From MH13 sp042140245 (lineage in GTDB: Bacteria > Pseudomonadota > Alphaproteobacteria > Rhizobiales > MH13), in the NCBI RefSeq assembly GCF_042140245.1, contig NZ_CP159483.1, positions 2,728,001 through 2,792,000 of the forward strand: a DNA stretch of 64,000 nucleotides. The letters are read 5' to 3'. The notes below the pieces were generated by a model that was given only the letters and a program-made list of their open reading frames with translations, had not been told where the DNA came from and did no database searches. This document shows positions 50,842 to 58,781 of the stretch, in pieces. Positions within the stretch are counted from its first letter, which is position 1, and each line of letters begins with the position of its first letter. The translations under genes and the position numbers were made by a program.

Positions 50842-52173
50842 ATGCCCATCAATATTCTGATGCCCGCCCTGTCTCCGACGATGGAAGAGGGCAACCTTGC
50901 CAAATGGTTGGTGAAGGAAGGCGATAGCGTCACGTCTGGTGACGTGCTTGCCGAAATCGAGACGGACAAAGCGACCATGGAAGTGGAAGCCGTCGACGAA
51001 GGCACTGTTGGCAAGATCGTTGTTCCCGATGGCACTGCCGGTGTGAAGGTCAACGAGCTGATTGCTGTGCTGTTGGAAGATGGTGAAGATGCTTCAGCCA
51101 TAGATACATCGGCAGCAGCATCTGCTCCTCCGCAAGCTGCGAGCGCTCAAGTCGATGCCCCTGCTGCTACGCCAGACGTTGCTCCGACTGCACTGTCCGC
51201 TCCGGCAGGCCCAGCGCCTGTTGCCGCATCGGGAGATAGGGTGATTGCTTCACCCCTTGCACGCCGTATCGCCAAACAAAATGGTGTTGATCTTTCCTCG
51301 GTAACCGGAACGGGCCCACGCGGGCGGGTTGTGAAAGCCGATGTGGAAGCTGCCATCGCAGGCGGTACGAGCAAAGCTGCATCTTCACCAAATGCAGCCG
51401 CCCCGTCTCAAGCGACAGCTGCGCCGGCTAAAGGTATGTCAGATGATGCTGTCCTGAAGCTGTTCGAAGAAGGGTCTTACGAACTGGTGCCACACGACGG
51501 CATGCGCAAGACGATTGCCGCCCGTCTGACAGAATCGAAGCAGACGATCCCGCATTTTTATGTGTCGGTGGATTGCCAATTGGACGCGCTGTTGAAGCTG
51601 CGTAGCGAGCTGAACAAATCGGCTCCAGTTAAAGATGAGAAGCCCGCGTACAAGCTCTCTGTCAATGACATGGTCATCAAGGCGCTGGCCTTGGGGCTGC
51701 GCGATGTCCCAGATGCCAATGTGTCTTGGACGGCCAATGATATGGTCAAACACAAGCATGCCGATGTTGGTGTTGCCGTGTCGATCCCGGGTGGTTTGAT
51801 CACGCCGATTGTACGTCGCGCTGAAGAGAAGTCGCTCTCCATCATTTCCAACGAGATGAAAGATCTTGGTAAGCGCGCGAAAGACCGCAAACTGCAGCCG
51901 CTGGAGTATCAAGGCGGTACAACGGCTGTTTCCAATATGGGTATGATGGGCGTGTCCAACTTCTCAGCTGTCGTGAACCCGCCGCACGCCACGATCCTTG
52001 CGGTTGGTGCTGGTGAACAAAGACCAGTCGTCAAGGATGGCGCTCTGGCCATTGCGACCGTGATGACGGTGACTCTTTCCACCGATCACAGGTGTGTTGA
52101 TGGCGCCCTTGGGGCTGAGTTGCTCGCGGCGTTTAAGTCCTACATCGAAAATCCAATGTCGATGCTGGTGTAG
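50842..52173 (+). CDS. pdhC: Pyruvate dehydrogenase E2, dihydrolipoamide acetyltransferase
   Basis: Core acetyltransferase of the complex, 443 residues. Lipoyl domain 1-80 (Lys43), Ala/Pro linker, peripheral subunit-binding domain (about 134-168, SPLARRIAKQNGVDLSSVTG) that holds E1 or E3, second linker, and catalytic domain with the active-site STDHRCVDGALGA near the end. The lipoyl domain is nearly identical to that of pdhB, 12 nt upstream of its start. The DHRxxDG motif identifies the E2 fold. Confidence 0.97.
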   Translation: MPINILMPALSPTMEEGNLAKWLVKEGDSVTSGDVLAEIETDKATMEVEAVDEGTVGKIVVPDGTAGVKVNELIAVLLEDGEDASAIDTSAAASAPPQAASAQVDAPAATPDVAPTALSAPAGPAPVAASGDRVIASPLARRIAKQNGVDLSSVTGTGPRGRVVKADVEAAIAGGTSKAASSPNAAAPSQATAAPAKGMSDDAVLKLFEEGSYELVPHDGMRKTIAARLTESKQTIPHFYVSVDCQLDALLKLRSELNKSAPVKDEKPAYKLSVNDMVIKALALGLRDVPDANVSWTANDMVKHKHADVGVAVSIPGGLITPIVRRAEEKSLSIISNEMKDLGKRAKDRKLQPLEYQGGTTAVSNMGMMGVSNFSAVVNPPHATILAVGAGEQRPVVKDGALAIATVMTVTLSTDHRCVDGALGAELLAAFKSYIENPMSMLV

Positions 52174-52288
52174 GCCGCTTTCGCAACCGCCATTGATGGC
52201 GATCAAAGGAGATCATTGGGGCGCAGGCTAACCCTCCATATGACCGCTCAACCAATACGAGCGAACCATAAAGCAAGGGAGAATAAGA

Positions 52289-52531
52289 GTGTCGCATGTG
52301 CCCCACGAATTGGCCGAGGAGTTTCCAGAGCACACCGATAAGATGCATCAGCTGAAGCAAGATAACGCACATTTTGCCAAGCTGTTTGACGCTTACCATG
52401 ATGTGAACCGGGCTATTCATCGCGCTGAAACAAATATTGAGCCAACCGATGATTTGCACATGGAAGCCATGCGCAAAGAGCGAATGCAGCTCAAGGATGA
52501 AATCTTCGGGATGCTGAGCAACGCAGTCTAG
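52289..52531 (+). CDS. DUF465 (YdcH-like) small protein
   Basis: 80 residues from a GTG with GGGAG upstream. The pattern HxxxFPEHxxKMHQLKQDNAHFAKLFDAYHDVNRAIHR is the DUF465 signature: a short helical hairpin of unknown function. It lies between pdhC and lpdA, on the same strand. 115 nt separate it from pdhC with no clear terminator. Confidence 0.85.
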   Translation: MSHVPHELAEEFPEHTDKMHQLKQDNAHFAKLFDAYHDVNRAIHRAETNIEPTDDLHMEAMRKERMQLKDEIFGMLSNAV

Positions 52532-52580
52532 CGAGAGTGCAGCCAGTCTCCCGGTTGAGAAACCAAACGGGAGACGATCC

Positions 52581-54020
52581 GTGGCAGACGCTTACGACAT
52601 CATCATTATTGGCGGCGGGCCGGGTGGCTATGTCGCCGCCATTCGCGCCGCTCAGCTTGGCATGAAGACGGCGGTCGTTGAGCGTGAGCATCTTGGCGGT
52701 ATCTGTCTCAACTGGGGCTGTATTCCTACCAAAGCTCTGCTGCGCTCAGCTGAGATCTACCATTATATGGAACACGCCAAAGACTACGGTCTGTCGGCGG
52801 AAAAGATCGGCTTTGACGCGTCAGCCGTGGTCAAACGCTCGCGTGGCGTTTCCGCTCAGCTGAATGGTGGTGTTGGCTTCCTGATGAAGAAGAACAAGGT
52901 GGATGTGATCTGGGGTGAAGCCACGATCACCAAGCCCGGTGAAGTGAAGGTTGGCAAACCAACCAAGGCCGCGATGGAGCCTGCCCACCCAGCACCGAAA
53001 GGCACCAAGGGCGAGGGCACCTACACCGCCAAACACATCGTGATTTCCACGGGCGCGCGGCCGCGCGTGATCCCGGGCATTGAACCTGACGGTAAAACCA
53101 TCTGGACGTATTTTGAGGCGATGGTTCCCCCATCAATGCCGAAAAGCTTGCTGGTTATGGGCTCCGGTGCCATCGGCATCGAGTTTGCATCTTTCTACCG
53201 CACCATGGGCGTGGACGTGACGGTCGTCGAGATGATGGATCAAGTTATGCCAGTGGAGGATGCAGAAATCTCTGCAATCGCTGCCAAGCAGTTCAAAAAG
53301 CAGGGCATGAACATCATCACTGGCGCCAAGGTTTCCAAAGTTGAAAAAGCCGGTGCTGGTATCAAGGCGACCGTTGAGACCAAGGACGGCAAGTCTCAGG
53401 TCATTGAAGCTGAGAAACTGATTTCGGCTGTGGGTGTCGTCGGCAATATTGAAAACCTTGGCTTGGAAAAGCTTGGCGTGAAGACCGATCGCGGCATCAT
53501 CTCCGTCGACGGATATGGCAACACATCGGTCAAGGGCATTTACGCTATTGGTGATGTTGCCGGACCTCCCATGCTCGCCCACAAGGCCGAGCATGAGGGT
53601 GTGATCTGCGTTGAGAAGATCGCAGGTCTTGATGCCCATCCTATGGACAAGAAGAAGATCCCAGGCTGCACCTACTGCAACCCACAGGTGGCTTCAGTTG
53701 GTCTCACTGAGGCCAAGGCCAAAGAGGCTGGTCATGAGGTGAAGGTTGGTCGGTTCCCGTTTGTTGGAAACGGTAAGGCGATTGCCCTTGGCGAGCCAGA
53801 TGGCTTGGTGAAAACGGTGTTCGACAAGAAAACCGGGCAGTTGCTTGGTGCGCATATGGTTGGCGCCGAAGTGACTGAATTGATCCAAGGCTTCGTCGTG
53901 GCGATGAACTTGGAGACTACCGAAGAAGACTTGATGCATACCGTCTTCCCGCACCCAACGCTTTCAGAAATGATGCATGAAAGCGTGCTTGATGCCTATG
54001 ATCGGGTAATCCACACATAG
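52581..54020 (+). CDS. lpdA: Dihydrolipoamide dehydrogenase E3
   Basis: FAD flavoprotein that reoxidises the lipoyl groups, 479 residues from a GTG. FAD loop IIGGGPGGYVAA (8-19), redox pair Cys42/Cys47 in GGICLNWGCIPTK, NAD loop GSGAIGIEFASF, and the catalytic dyad in HPTLSEMMHE near the end. An insertion KPTKAAMEPAHPAPKG near residue 125-140 is seen in the alphaproteobacterial PDH-type E3. Confidence 0.96.
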   Translation: MADAYDIIIIGGGPGGYVAAIRAAQLGMKTAVVEREHLGGICLNWGCIPTKALLRSAEIYHYMEHAKDYGLSAEKIGFDASAVVKRSRGVSAQLNGGVGFLMKKNKVDVIWGEATITKPGEVKVGKPTKAAMEPAHPAPKGTKGEGTYTAKHIVISTGARPRVIPGIEPDGKTIWTYFEAMVPPSMPKSLLVMGSGAIGIEFASFYRTMGVDVTVVEMMDQVMPVEDAEISAIAAKQFKKQGMNIITGAKVSKVEKAGAGIKATVETKDGKSQVIEAEKLISAVGVVGNIENLGLEKLGVKTDRGIISVDGYGNTSVKGIYAIGDVAGPPMLAHKAEHEGVICVEKIAGLDAHPMDKKKIPGCTYCNPQVASVGLTEAKAKEAGHEVKVGRFPFVGNGKAIALGEPDGLVKTVFDKKTGQLLGAHMVGAEVTELIQGFVVAMNLETTEEDLMHTVFPHPTLSEMMHESVLDAYDRVIHT

Positions 54021-54109
54021 ATGGATCAAGGTCGAGCGGTTGAACTGCCTCTCAGCTCTTATTAGCTAAGATCACTGGCGCAACGCCAAATACAAAAAGG
54101 ATATTGGAC

Positions 54110-54355
54110 ATGCAGGGTGTGGGTTGGATTGGTTTTATCGTGATTGGCATTTTGGCCGGTTGGATTGCTGAGAAAGTGATGAACTCACGTCACGGGCTGC
54201 TGACAAATTTGATTGTCGGTGTCGTGGGCGCGTTCATCGGCGGTTTCTTGGCCAACGCGGTCGGTATCGCGTTCTACGGCTTTTTAGGAAGCCTGGTCGT
54301 GGCAACCATCGGTGCGATTGTGCTCCTCTGGGTGCTGCGGATGATCAAACGCTAG
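54110..54355 (+). CDS. GlsB/YeaQ/YmgE-family membrane protein
   Basis: 81 residues, three hydrophobic helices, glycine-rich. The family pattern WIGFIVIGILAGWIAEKVM and NLIVGVVGAFIGGFL is clear. The ATG at 54110 is chosen because AAAGGA lies 8 nt before it; a TTG at 54104 sits too close. Function is unknown; relatives are often stress-induced. Located between lpdA and lipA. Confidence 0.85.
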   Translation: MQGVGWIGFIVIGILAGWIAEKVMNSRHGLLTNLIVGVVGAFIGGFLANAVGIAFYGFLGSLVVATIGAIVLLWVLRMIKR

Positions 54356-54406
54356 CACAGGTTTGCAATTGACGGCTTTCTGGCCGTCAAAACCTCAGGA
54401 GACCCC

Positions 54407-55381
54407 ATGGTCACGCTGATTGATCGCACAGCATCGAACGCCCCGGCCAGCAAGCCCAAGCCTCGGCATCCGGAAAAAGCGCACCGTGCTGACAGCGATG
54501 TTCTGAAGAAGCCATCTTGGATACGCGTGAGAGCGCCGGTGTCCAAAGGCTTCCATGAGACGAACGACATCGTGCGTGAAAACAAGCTCGTCACTGTGTG
54601 TGAGGAAGCTGGTTGCCCCAACATCGGCGAATGTTGGGATAAAAAACACGCCACGTTCATGATTATGGGCGAGGTGTGCACGCGAGCTTGTGCGTTCTGC
54701 AACGTGGCCACAGGTGTGCCGACGGCGCTTGATTCCGATGAACCTCGTCGCATCGCCAATGCTGTTGAGCAAATGGGTCTGAAGCACGTTGTGATCACGT
54801 CCGTGGATCGAGATGACCTTGATGATGGTGGTGCTCAGCACTTTGTTGAGGTGATCGATGCCATTCGCGACACATCGCCGGGAACCACGGTCGAAATCCT
54901 GACGCCTGACTTCCTGCGTAAAAATGGTGCTATTGAGCAGGTTGCACGTGCCAAACCTGATGTGTTCAACCACAATCTGGAGACGGTGCCGTCAAACTAT
55001 CTGACGGTTCGCCCTGGCGCACGCTACTTCCATTCGATCCGCTTGCTTCAACTGGTGAAGGAAGTCGATCCAACCCTGTTCACCAAATCCGGCATCATGG
55101 TCGGCTTGGGTGAAGAGCGCAACGAAGTGCTTCAGGTTATGGACGATCTGCGCGCCGCTGGCGTCGATTTTCTGACTATCGGTCAGTACCTTCAGCCCAC
55201 TCGCAAGCATCACCCGGTAAAGAAATTTGTGACGCCTGAGGAGTTTAAGGCCTACGAGACCATCGCCTATGCGAAGGGCTTTCTGATGGTTTCATCCAGT
55301 CCTTTGACGCGCTCTTCGCATCACGCAGGCGACGACTTCGCCAAACTGCGTGATGCTAGGATGAAGACCCAGGGATTTTAG
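54407..55381 (+). CDS. lipA: Lipoyl synthase
   Basis: Radical SAM enzyme that inserts two sulfurs into octanoyl groups, producing the lipoyl cofactor used by the PDH proteins just upstream. 324 residues. Auxiliary cluster cysteines 65, 70 and 76 (CEEAGCPNIGEC), SAM cluster 91, 95 and 98 (CTRACAFC), and the C-terminal RSSHHAGDDF motif. AGGAGA precedes the ATG. Its stop overlaps the convergent beta-lactamase-like gene by 4 nt. Confidence 0.97.
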   Translation: MVTLIDRTASNAPASKPKPRHPEKAHRADSDVLKKPSWIRVRAPVSKGFHETNDIVRENKLVTVCEEAGCPNIGECWDKKHATFMIMGEVCTRACAFCNVATGVPTALDSDEPRRIANAVEQMGLKHVVITSVDRDDLDDGGAQHFVEVIDAIRDTSPGTTVEILTPDFLRKNGAIEQVARAKPDVFNHNLETVPSNYLTVRPGARYFHSIRLLQLVKEVDPTLFTKSGIMVGLGEERNEVLQVMDDLRAAGVDFLTIGQYLQPTRKHHPVKKFVTPEEFKAYETIAYAKGFLMVSSSPLTRSSHHAGDDFAKLRDARMKTQGF

Positions 55382-56235
55382 TCGCCAAAGCCTGCTGGAA
55401 GCAGGTTGGCTTCGATCAGCAAACGCGTTGTGAATGACTGCCTGAACTCGCGGATGGAGTTCCAGCTTGGCCCTTGGGTGTGCAGGGCGAAAACGACCGG
55501 CATGGCGTTTGTTCGATCAACAAAGCCGACATACCAACCCTCGAATGGGCCTGAGAAGTTTCCTGATACGACCGGACCGCCCCCAGTCTTTCCGTGCAGT
55601 GCATGTTCATTAATTTCGCGCGCCAGGCTGGCCTCTGTTAGGGCAGCGAGTTGAGCGTCTGGTACACCAAGCTCTCCTGTAAGGAGACTTGCGAGAAAAG
55701 CCACTTGCTCTTCAACAGATATCTCCAAGGCGCCTGACAGCCAGAACGAGTCCGAACCGTCCGGAGCGCCTGCATTGCCATAGTCCCAAGCGGTCAGTTG
55801 CGTCCGATAGGTGGAGGCGCCAACATGCTGGGCAATATCGCGAAAGTACCAAACAGCAGATCGCTGAAAAGCCGTGCGTAGGCTTTGCTCCTGACGCCAA
55901 GCGTCAGGCCACCAGAAACTGGCGGGACGCGTTTGTTGATCCCAAGGCCGCACTGTGTCTAGGTCGGGTGTAAAGCCGCTGTCCAACGCAATAATCAAGT
56001 TGGGTATCTTGAACGTAGACCAAGGCGCGTGGCGGCTTTGCAGATCACTGCCTTCTAAAACGTAACGTGTGTTTGTCTCCAGATCGTACGCAAGGAAGGA
56101 GACATCACGGTCTTCGATGCTCTCCTGGTGAGGAGCAAGCGGAAGGGTCGCCGTGTTGGTCTGTTGCGCCTGTGCGCTGGTTAGCAGGGCAAATGAGGCC
56201 AGAACTGTGGCCAGGGCATTTCTGTAGTGTTTCAT
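55378..56235 (-). CDS. Class D beta-lactamase-like protein
   Basis: Exported serine hydrolase of the OXA/penicillin-binding fold. 285 residues from the ATG at 56235. Signal peptide ending SAQA-Q (about residue 24). All class D motifs are present: Ser73-Thr-Phe-Lys76 (PWSTFKIPN), Ser126-Ala-Val128 (SAVWYF), Tyr152-Gly-Asn154 (WDYGN) and Lys216-Thr-Gly218. Length is typical of OXA enzymes. Substrate profile cannot be read from sequence; it might also be a transpeptidase-like sensor domain. No mobile element is adjacent and base composition is like the neighbours, suggesting a resident chromosomal gene. Confidence 0.88.
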   Translation of the reverse strand: MKHYRNALATVLASFALLTSAQAQQTNTATLPLAPHQESIEDRDVSFLAYDLETNTRYVLEGSDLQSRHAPWSTFKIPNLIIALDSGFTPDLDTVRPWDQQTRPASFWWPDAWRQEQSLRTAFQRSAVWYFRDIAQHVGASTYRTQLTAWDYGNAGAPDGSDSFWLSGALEISVEEQVAFLASLLTGELGVPDAQLAALTEASLAREINEHALHGKTGGGPVVSGNFSGPFEGWYVGFVDRTNAMPVVFALHTQGPSWNSIREFRQSFTTRLLIEANLLPAGFGD

Positions 56236-56279
56236 CAAAGACTCATGGTTGAGGTGGAAGTGCGAATGACCCGCTATGA

Positions 56280-56326
56280 TGAGACACTATGACCAAGGTG
56301 CGGCCCTTGAACGATATTGTGTCTCA
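56280..56326. repeat. Inverted repeat in the divergent bla-like/ratA gap
   Basis: TGAGACAC (56280-56287) and GTGTCTCA (56319-56326) are perfect 8-bp arms; inside them CAAGG/CCTTG (56294-56298 with 56305-56309) adds a second stem. It lies in the 196-bp gap between the two divergent genes. Regulator site or RNA fold; undetermined. Nothing else is recognised in the gap. Confidence 0.5.
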
Positions 56327-56431
56327 AACGATCTGTTCACGCATAGCGCGTAGGCTTTCAGCGCTTTGTCATGCTAGTTTTCGCTGCCATATCTGGCATT
56401 CGATGCCTAAGATCGTGCCCGGGGAGCACAT

Positions 56432-56896
56432 ATGCCGCACTTCACGACCCGCCATATGGTTCAGCATAGCGCAGACGATATGTTCGCGCTTGTTGCCGAC
56501 GTGCGCGCTTATCCAGAGTTTGTTCCACTTTGCCAGAGTCTGCGCGTCCGCGGGGAATCGCCCTTGGAAGGGAACCGGTCGGTCGTCGTTGCTGACATGA
56601 CGGTGGCGTACAAGGTGTTCAAAGAGACCTTTACGTCCCGTGTTGAGCTCGATCCAGATAAGCGAGAAATCCTGGTCACTTACTTGGATGGCCCGTTCAA
56701 GAAGATGGAAAACCGTTGGCGCTTTGAAGAGACAGGCGAGGGGCGTTGCGTGGTCGAGTTTTTCATCGACTACGAATTTCGTTCACGCGCTTTGGCCTCG
56801 CTTATGGGGGCGATGTTTGATCGGGCTTTTCGCAAGTTTTCCAGCGCTTTCGAAGCTCGTGCTGATCAACTCTATGGAACCGAAAGCGCGGCCTAG
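56432..56896 (+). CDS. RatA/Coq10-family START-domain protein
   Basis: 154 residues, a single polyketide cyclase/START-like fold. The family sequence runs HSADDMFALVADVRAYPEFVPLCQSLRV, then VADMTVAYKVFKETFTSRV and the terminal LASLMGAMFDRAFRKFSSAFEARA helix. Alphaproteobacterial and mitochondrial members (Coq10) bind ubiquinone; the RatA toxin label comes from E. coli and does not imply a toxin here. GGGGAG lies upstream. The stop overlaps the convergent cinA gene by 4 nt. Confidence 0.9.
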   Translation: MPHFTTRHMVQHSADDMFALVADVRAYPEFVPLCQSLRVRGESPLEGNRSVVVADMTVAYKVFKETFTSRVELDPDKREILVTYLDGPFKKMENRWRFEETGEGRCVVEFFIDYEFRSRALASLMGAMFDRAFRKFSSAFEARADQLYGTESAA

Positions 56897-57375
56897 AGTA
56901 TTTTTTCAACCAACTCAAAAGCATGCAGAACGCTCGCCTGCCGAACTTCCGAACGGTCCATACCGTCAAACAGTCTGTGGCTGTGTACGGTTGCTTGCCC
57001 TCTTCGAGCGCATCCAAAATGAACAGTGCCAACGGGTTTCTCTGCTGAGCCGCCGCTTGGTCCTGCTACGCCGGTAACGGACACGCAGATGTCAGCGCCA
57101 GCGCGCGCCAAGGCACCTTCGGCCATAGCCCTGGCAACCGGCTCACTTACAGCGCCATGCTCGTTGATCAATGCAGCAGGAACGCCCAACATTTCAGTTT
57201 TGGCGCCGTTGGAGTATGTCACAAACCCTCGGTCCACCACCGCTGACGAACCCGCGATCTCGGTCAGTGTGGCTGCGATCATCCCTCCCGTGCACGACTC
57301 AGCAGTCGCTATCATCAGCCGATGAGCTTCCAATTGTTTGAGAAGATGGCGCGCTTGATCGTGAAGATCATTCAT
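56893..57375 (-). CDS. CinA-family nicotinamide-nucleotide amidohydrolase (PncC)
   Basis: Stand-alone CinA C-terminal domain, 160 residues. Deamidates NMN to nicotinate mononucleotide in NAD recycling. Motifs: TAESCTGGMIAATLTEIAGSS with the catalytic serine (about residues 25-45, split), GFVTYSNGAKTEMLGV, and TGVAGPSGGSAEKPVGTV. The start overlaps the ispDF stop by 8 nt, a common rhizobial pair. Confidence 0.93.
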   Translation of the reverse strand: MNDLHDQARHLLKQLEAHRLMIATAESCTGGMIAATLTEIAGSSAVVDRGFVTYSNGAKTEMLGVPAALINEHGAVSEPVARAMAEGALARAGADICVSVTGVAGPSGGSAEKPVGTVHFGCARRGQATVHSHRLFDGMDRSEVRQASVLHAFELVEKIL

Positions 57376-58624
57376 CTGAAGGTACCATCACGCTCGCAGT
57401 GGCGAAGGCAGCAATACCCTCTTCGCGGCCCGCAAAACCCATTCGTTCATTGGTCGTTGCTTTAACGGAAACGCGCTGCTTGCTGATGCCCAAAGCTTCG
57501 GCCATTACCTTGATCATGGCGTCACGGTGAGGCCCAATTTTAGGGTTTTCAGCAACCAGTGCTACATCGACATTGATGATCTTTCCGCCTGCTTTTCTGA
57601 TCAGATTGGCAGCGTGACGGACAAACAAGTGTGACGCCGCGCCTTTCCATGTTGAATCTGATGGCGGGAAATGCGTGCCGATATCCCCTTCGCCTATGGT
57701 CCCTAAGAGCGCGTCGGTTAGGGCGTGGAGCCCCACATCCGCATCAGAATGTCCGTCCAGTTTATGGGTATGGGGGATGAAATGACCGCAAAGCCATACA
57801 CCATCTCCGGGGACCAGGCGGTGAACATCGTAGCCAAGTCCGGTGCGCGGTTCCAACATGGAGTTCTCTTTCGTTTGGATAATGGCGTGCGCATGCTGCC
57901 AATCCCGAGGCGTGGTGATCTTGATGTTGTCTGCTTCTCCATTGATTCCGATACAGCTATGCCCAGCCCATTCCATGATGCTGGCGTCATCGGTGAAGAG
58001 TGTCTCGGGTCTGTTAGCTTCAACTGCTCTGTGTGCGTTCAGCAGTGTTTCTCCATGAAAGGCTTGTGGCGTTTGAACCGTTGTCAGAGTGCTGCGGTCA
58101 GGGCCGTTTGCTAGCCAGTCATCATGTCGTGTTTTCAATGTGTCCGTGACAGGTAAGCAAGGGATCGCCCCCAGTGCGTTTTCTAACCCATTCAACAACC
58201 GGTCGATGAGGCCGGTCGAGGCAAAAGGCCTTGCCCCATCGTGAACAAGAACAGCGCTATCTGGCTGATAGGCATCTGAAGCGGCCCACGCTTGAAGGCC
58301 TACCAGCGTGCTTTCACGTCGCGAGGCGCCGCCAGGGACCGCGAAGAAGCTGACCCCTTCGGCAACATAACGTTTCCAAGCCCCCGCGTTGGTCTCTGAT
58401 GCGGGCAAAACAAGCACAACTGTTGCTACATCTTTATGCGAGGAGAGCGTATGCAAGCTCCAGGCAAGAAGCGGTTTGCCTTCCAACTCAACGAACTGTT
58501 TGGCAACGCCGTGCTCGGTAGTTGTTTCACGGGCTCGGCGACCATGACCTGCGGCCAAGACGATGGCGCATGCATAACGAGTGTTGGTTGCTGGTGAGGT
58601 TTGGTTCGACATATGAGGAGGCAT
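57368..58624 (-). CDS. ispDF: Bifunctional IspDF of the MEP isoprenoid pathway
   Basis: Fused MEP cytidylyltransferase (IspD, about residues 15-245) and MECDP synthase (IspF, about 258-418). IspD has AIVLAAGHGRR, VLVHDGARPFAS and QTPQAF; IspF has GLGYDVHRL with its metal-binding Asp-x-His, GHSDADVGLHALTDALLG and TTNERMGFAGREEGIAA. The fusion skips IspE and is common in alphaproteobacteria. Two in-frame ATGs (58624, 58612), neither with a clear ribosome-binding site. Divergent from dusB. Confidence 0.95.
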   Translation of the reverse strand: MPPHMSNQTSPATNTRYACAIVLAAGHGRRARETTTEHGVAKQFVELEGKPLLAWSLHTLSSHKDVATVVLVLPASETNAGAWKRYVAEGVSFFAVPGGASRRESTLVGLQAWAASDAYQPDSAVLVHDGARPFASTGLIDRLLNGLENALGAIPCLPVTDTLKTRHDDWLANGPDRSTLTTVQTPQAFHGETLLNAHRAVEANRPETLFTDDASIMEWAGHSCIGINGEADNIKITTPRDWQHAHAIIQTKENSMLEPRTGLGYDVHRLVPGDGVWLCGHFIPHTHKLDGHSDADVGLHALTDALLGTIGEGDIGTHFPPSDSTWKGAASHLFVRHAANLIRKAGGKIINVDVALVAENPKIGPHRDAMIKVMAEALGISKQRVSVKATTNERMGFAGREEGIAAFATASVMVPSDE

Positions 58625-58708
58625 ATCGTGACGAGCTTCGGTCGGGAAGGGAGTCGTGCGTTCAACGCGGTCTATTGCGTTTGCCTGTTAACTCTGCCGC
58701 TCTTCCAC

Positions 58709-58781
58709 TTGACGATGAGCACGAAGAGCATTGCAATGTGCTGAAAAATTAGCCATGCATGCATAATGGTCAATTATGCAT
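58709..58781 (+). promoter_or_regulatory. Candidate dusB-ntr promoter and start-codon palindrome
   Basis: TTGACG (58709-58714), 17-nt spacer, TGCAAT (58732-58737): a plausible vegetative promoter. Just downstream, ATGCATAAT (58759-58767) and ATTATGCAT (58773-58781) form a perfect 9-bp inverted repeat with a 5-nt loop, and the presumed dusB ATG (58766-58768) straddles the end of the left arm. It could be an operator or could fold in the mRNA and hide the start codon. Confidence 0.5.

Noticed and set aside
56432..56896. RatA as half of a toxin-antitoxin system
   Set aside because: No RatB-like partner is adjacent, and alphaproteobacterial members are better explained as Coq10-like quinone-binding proteins.
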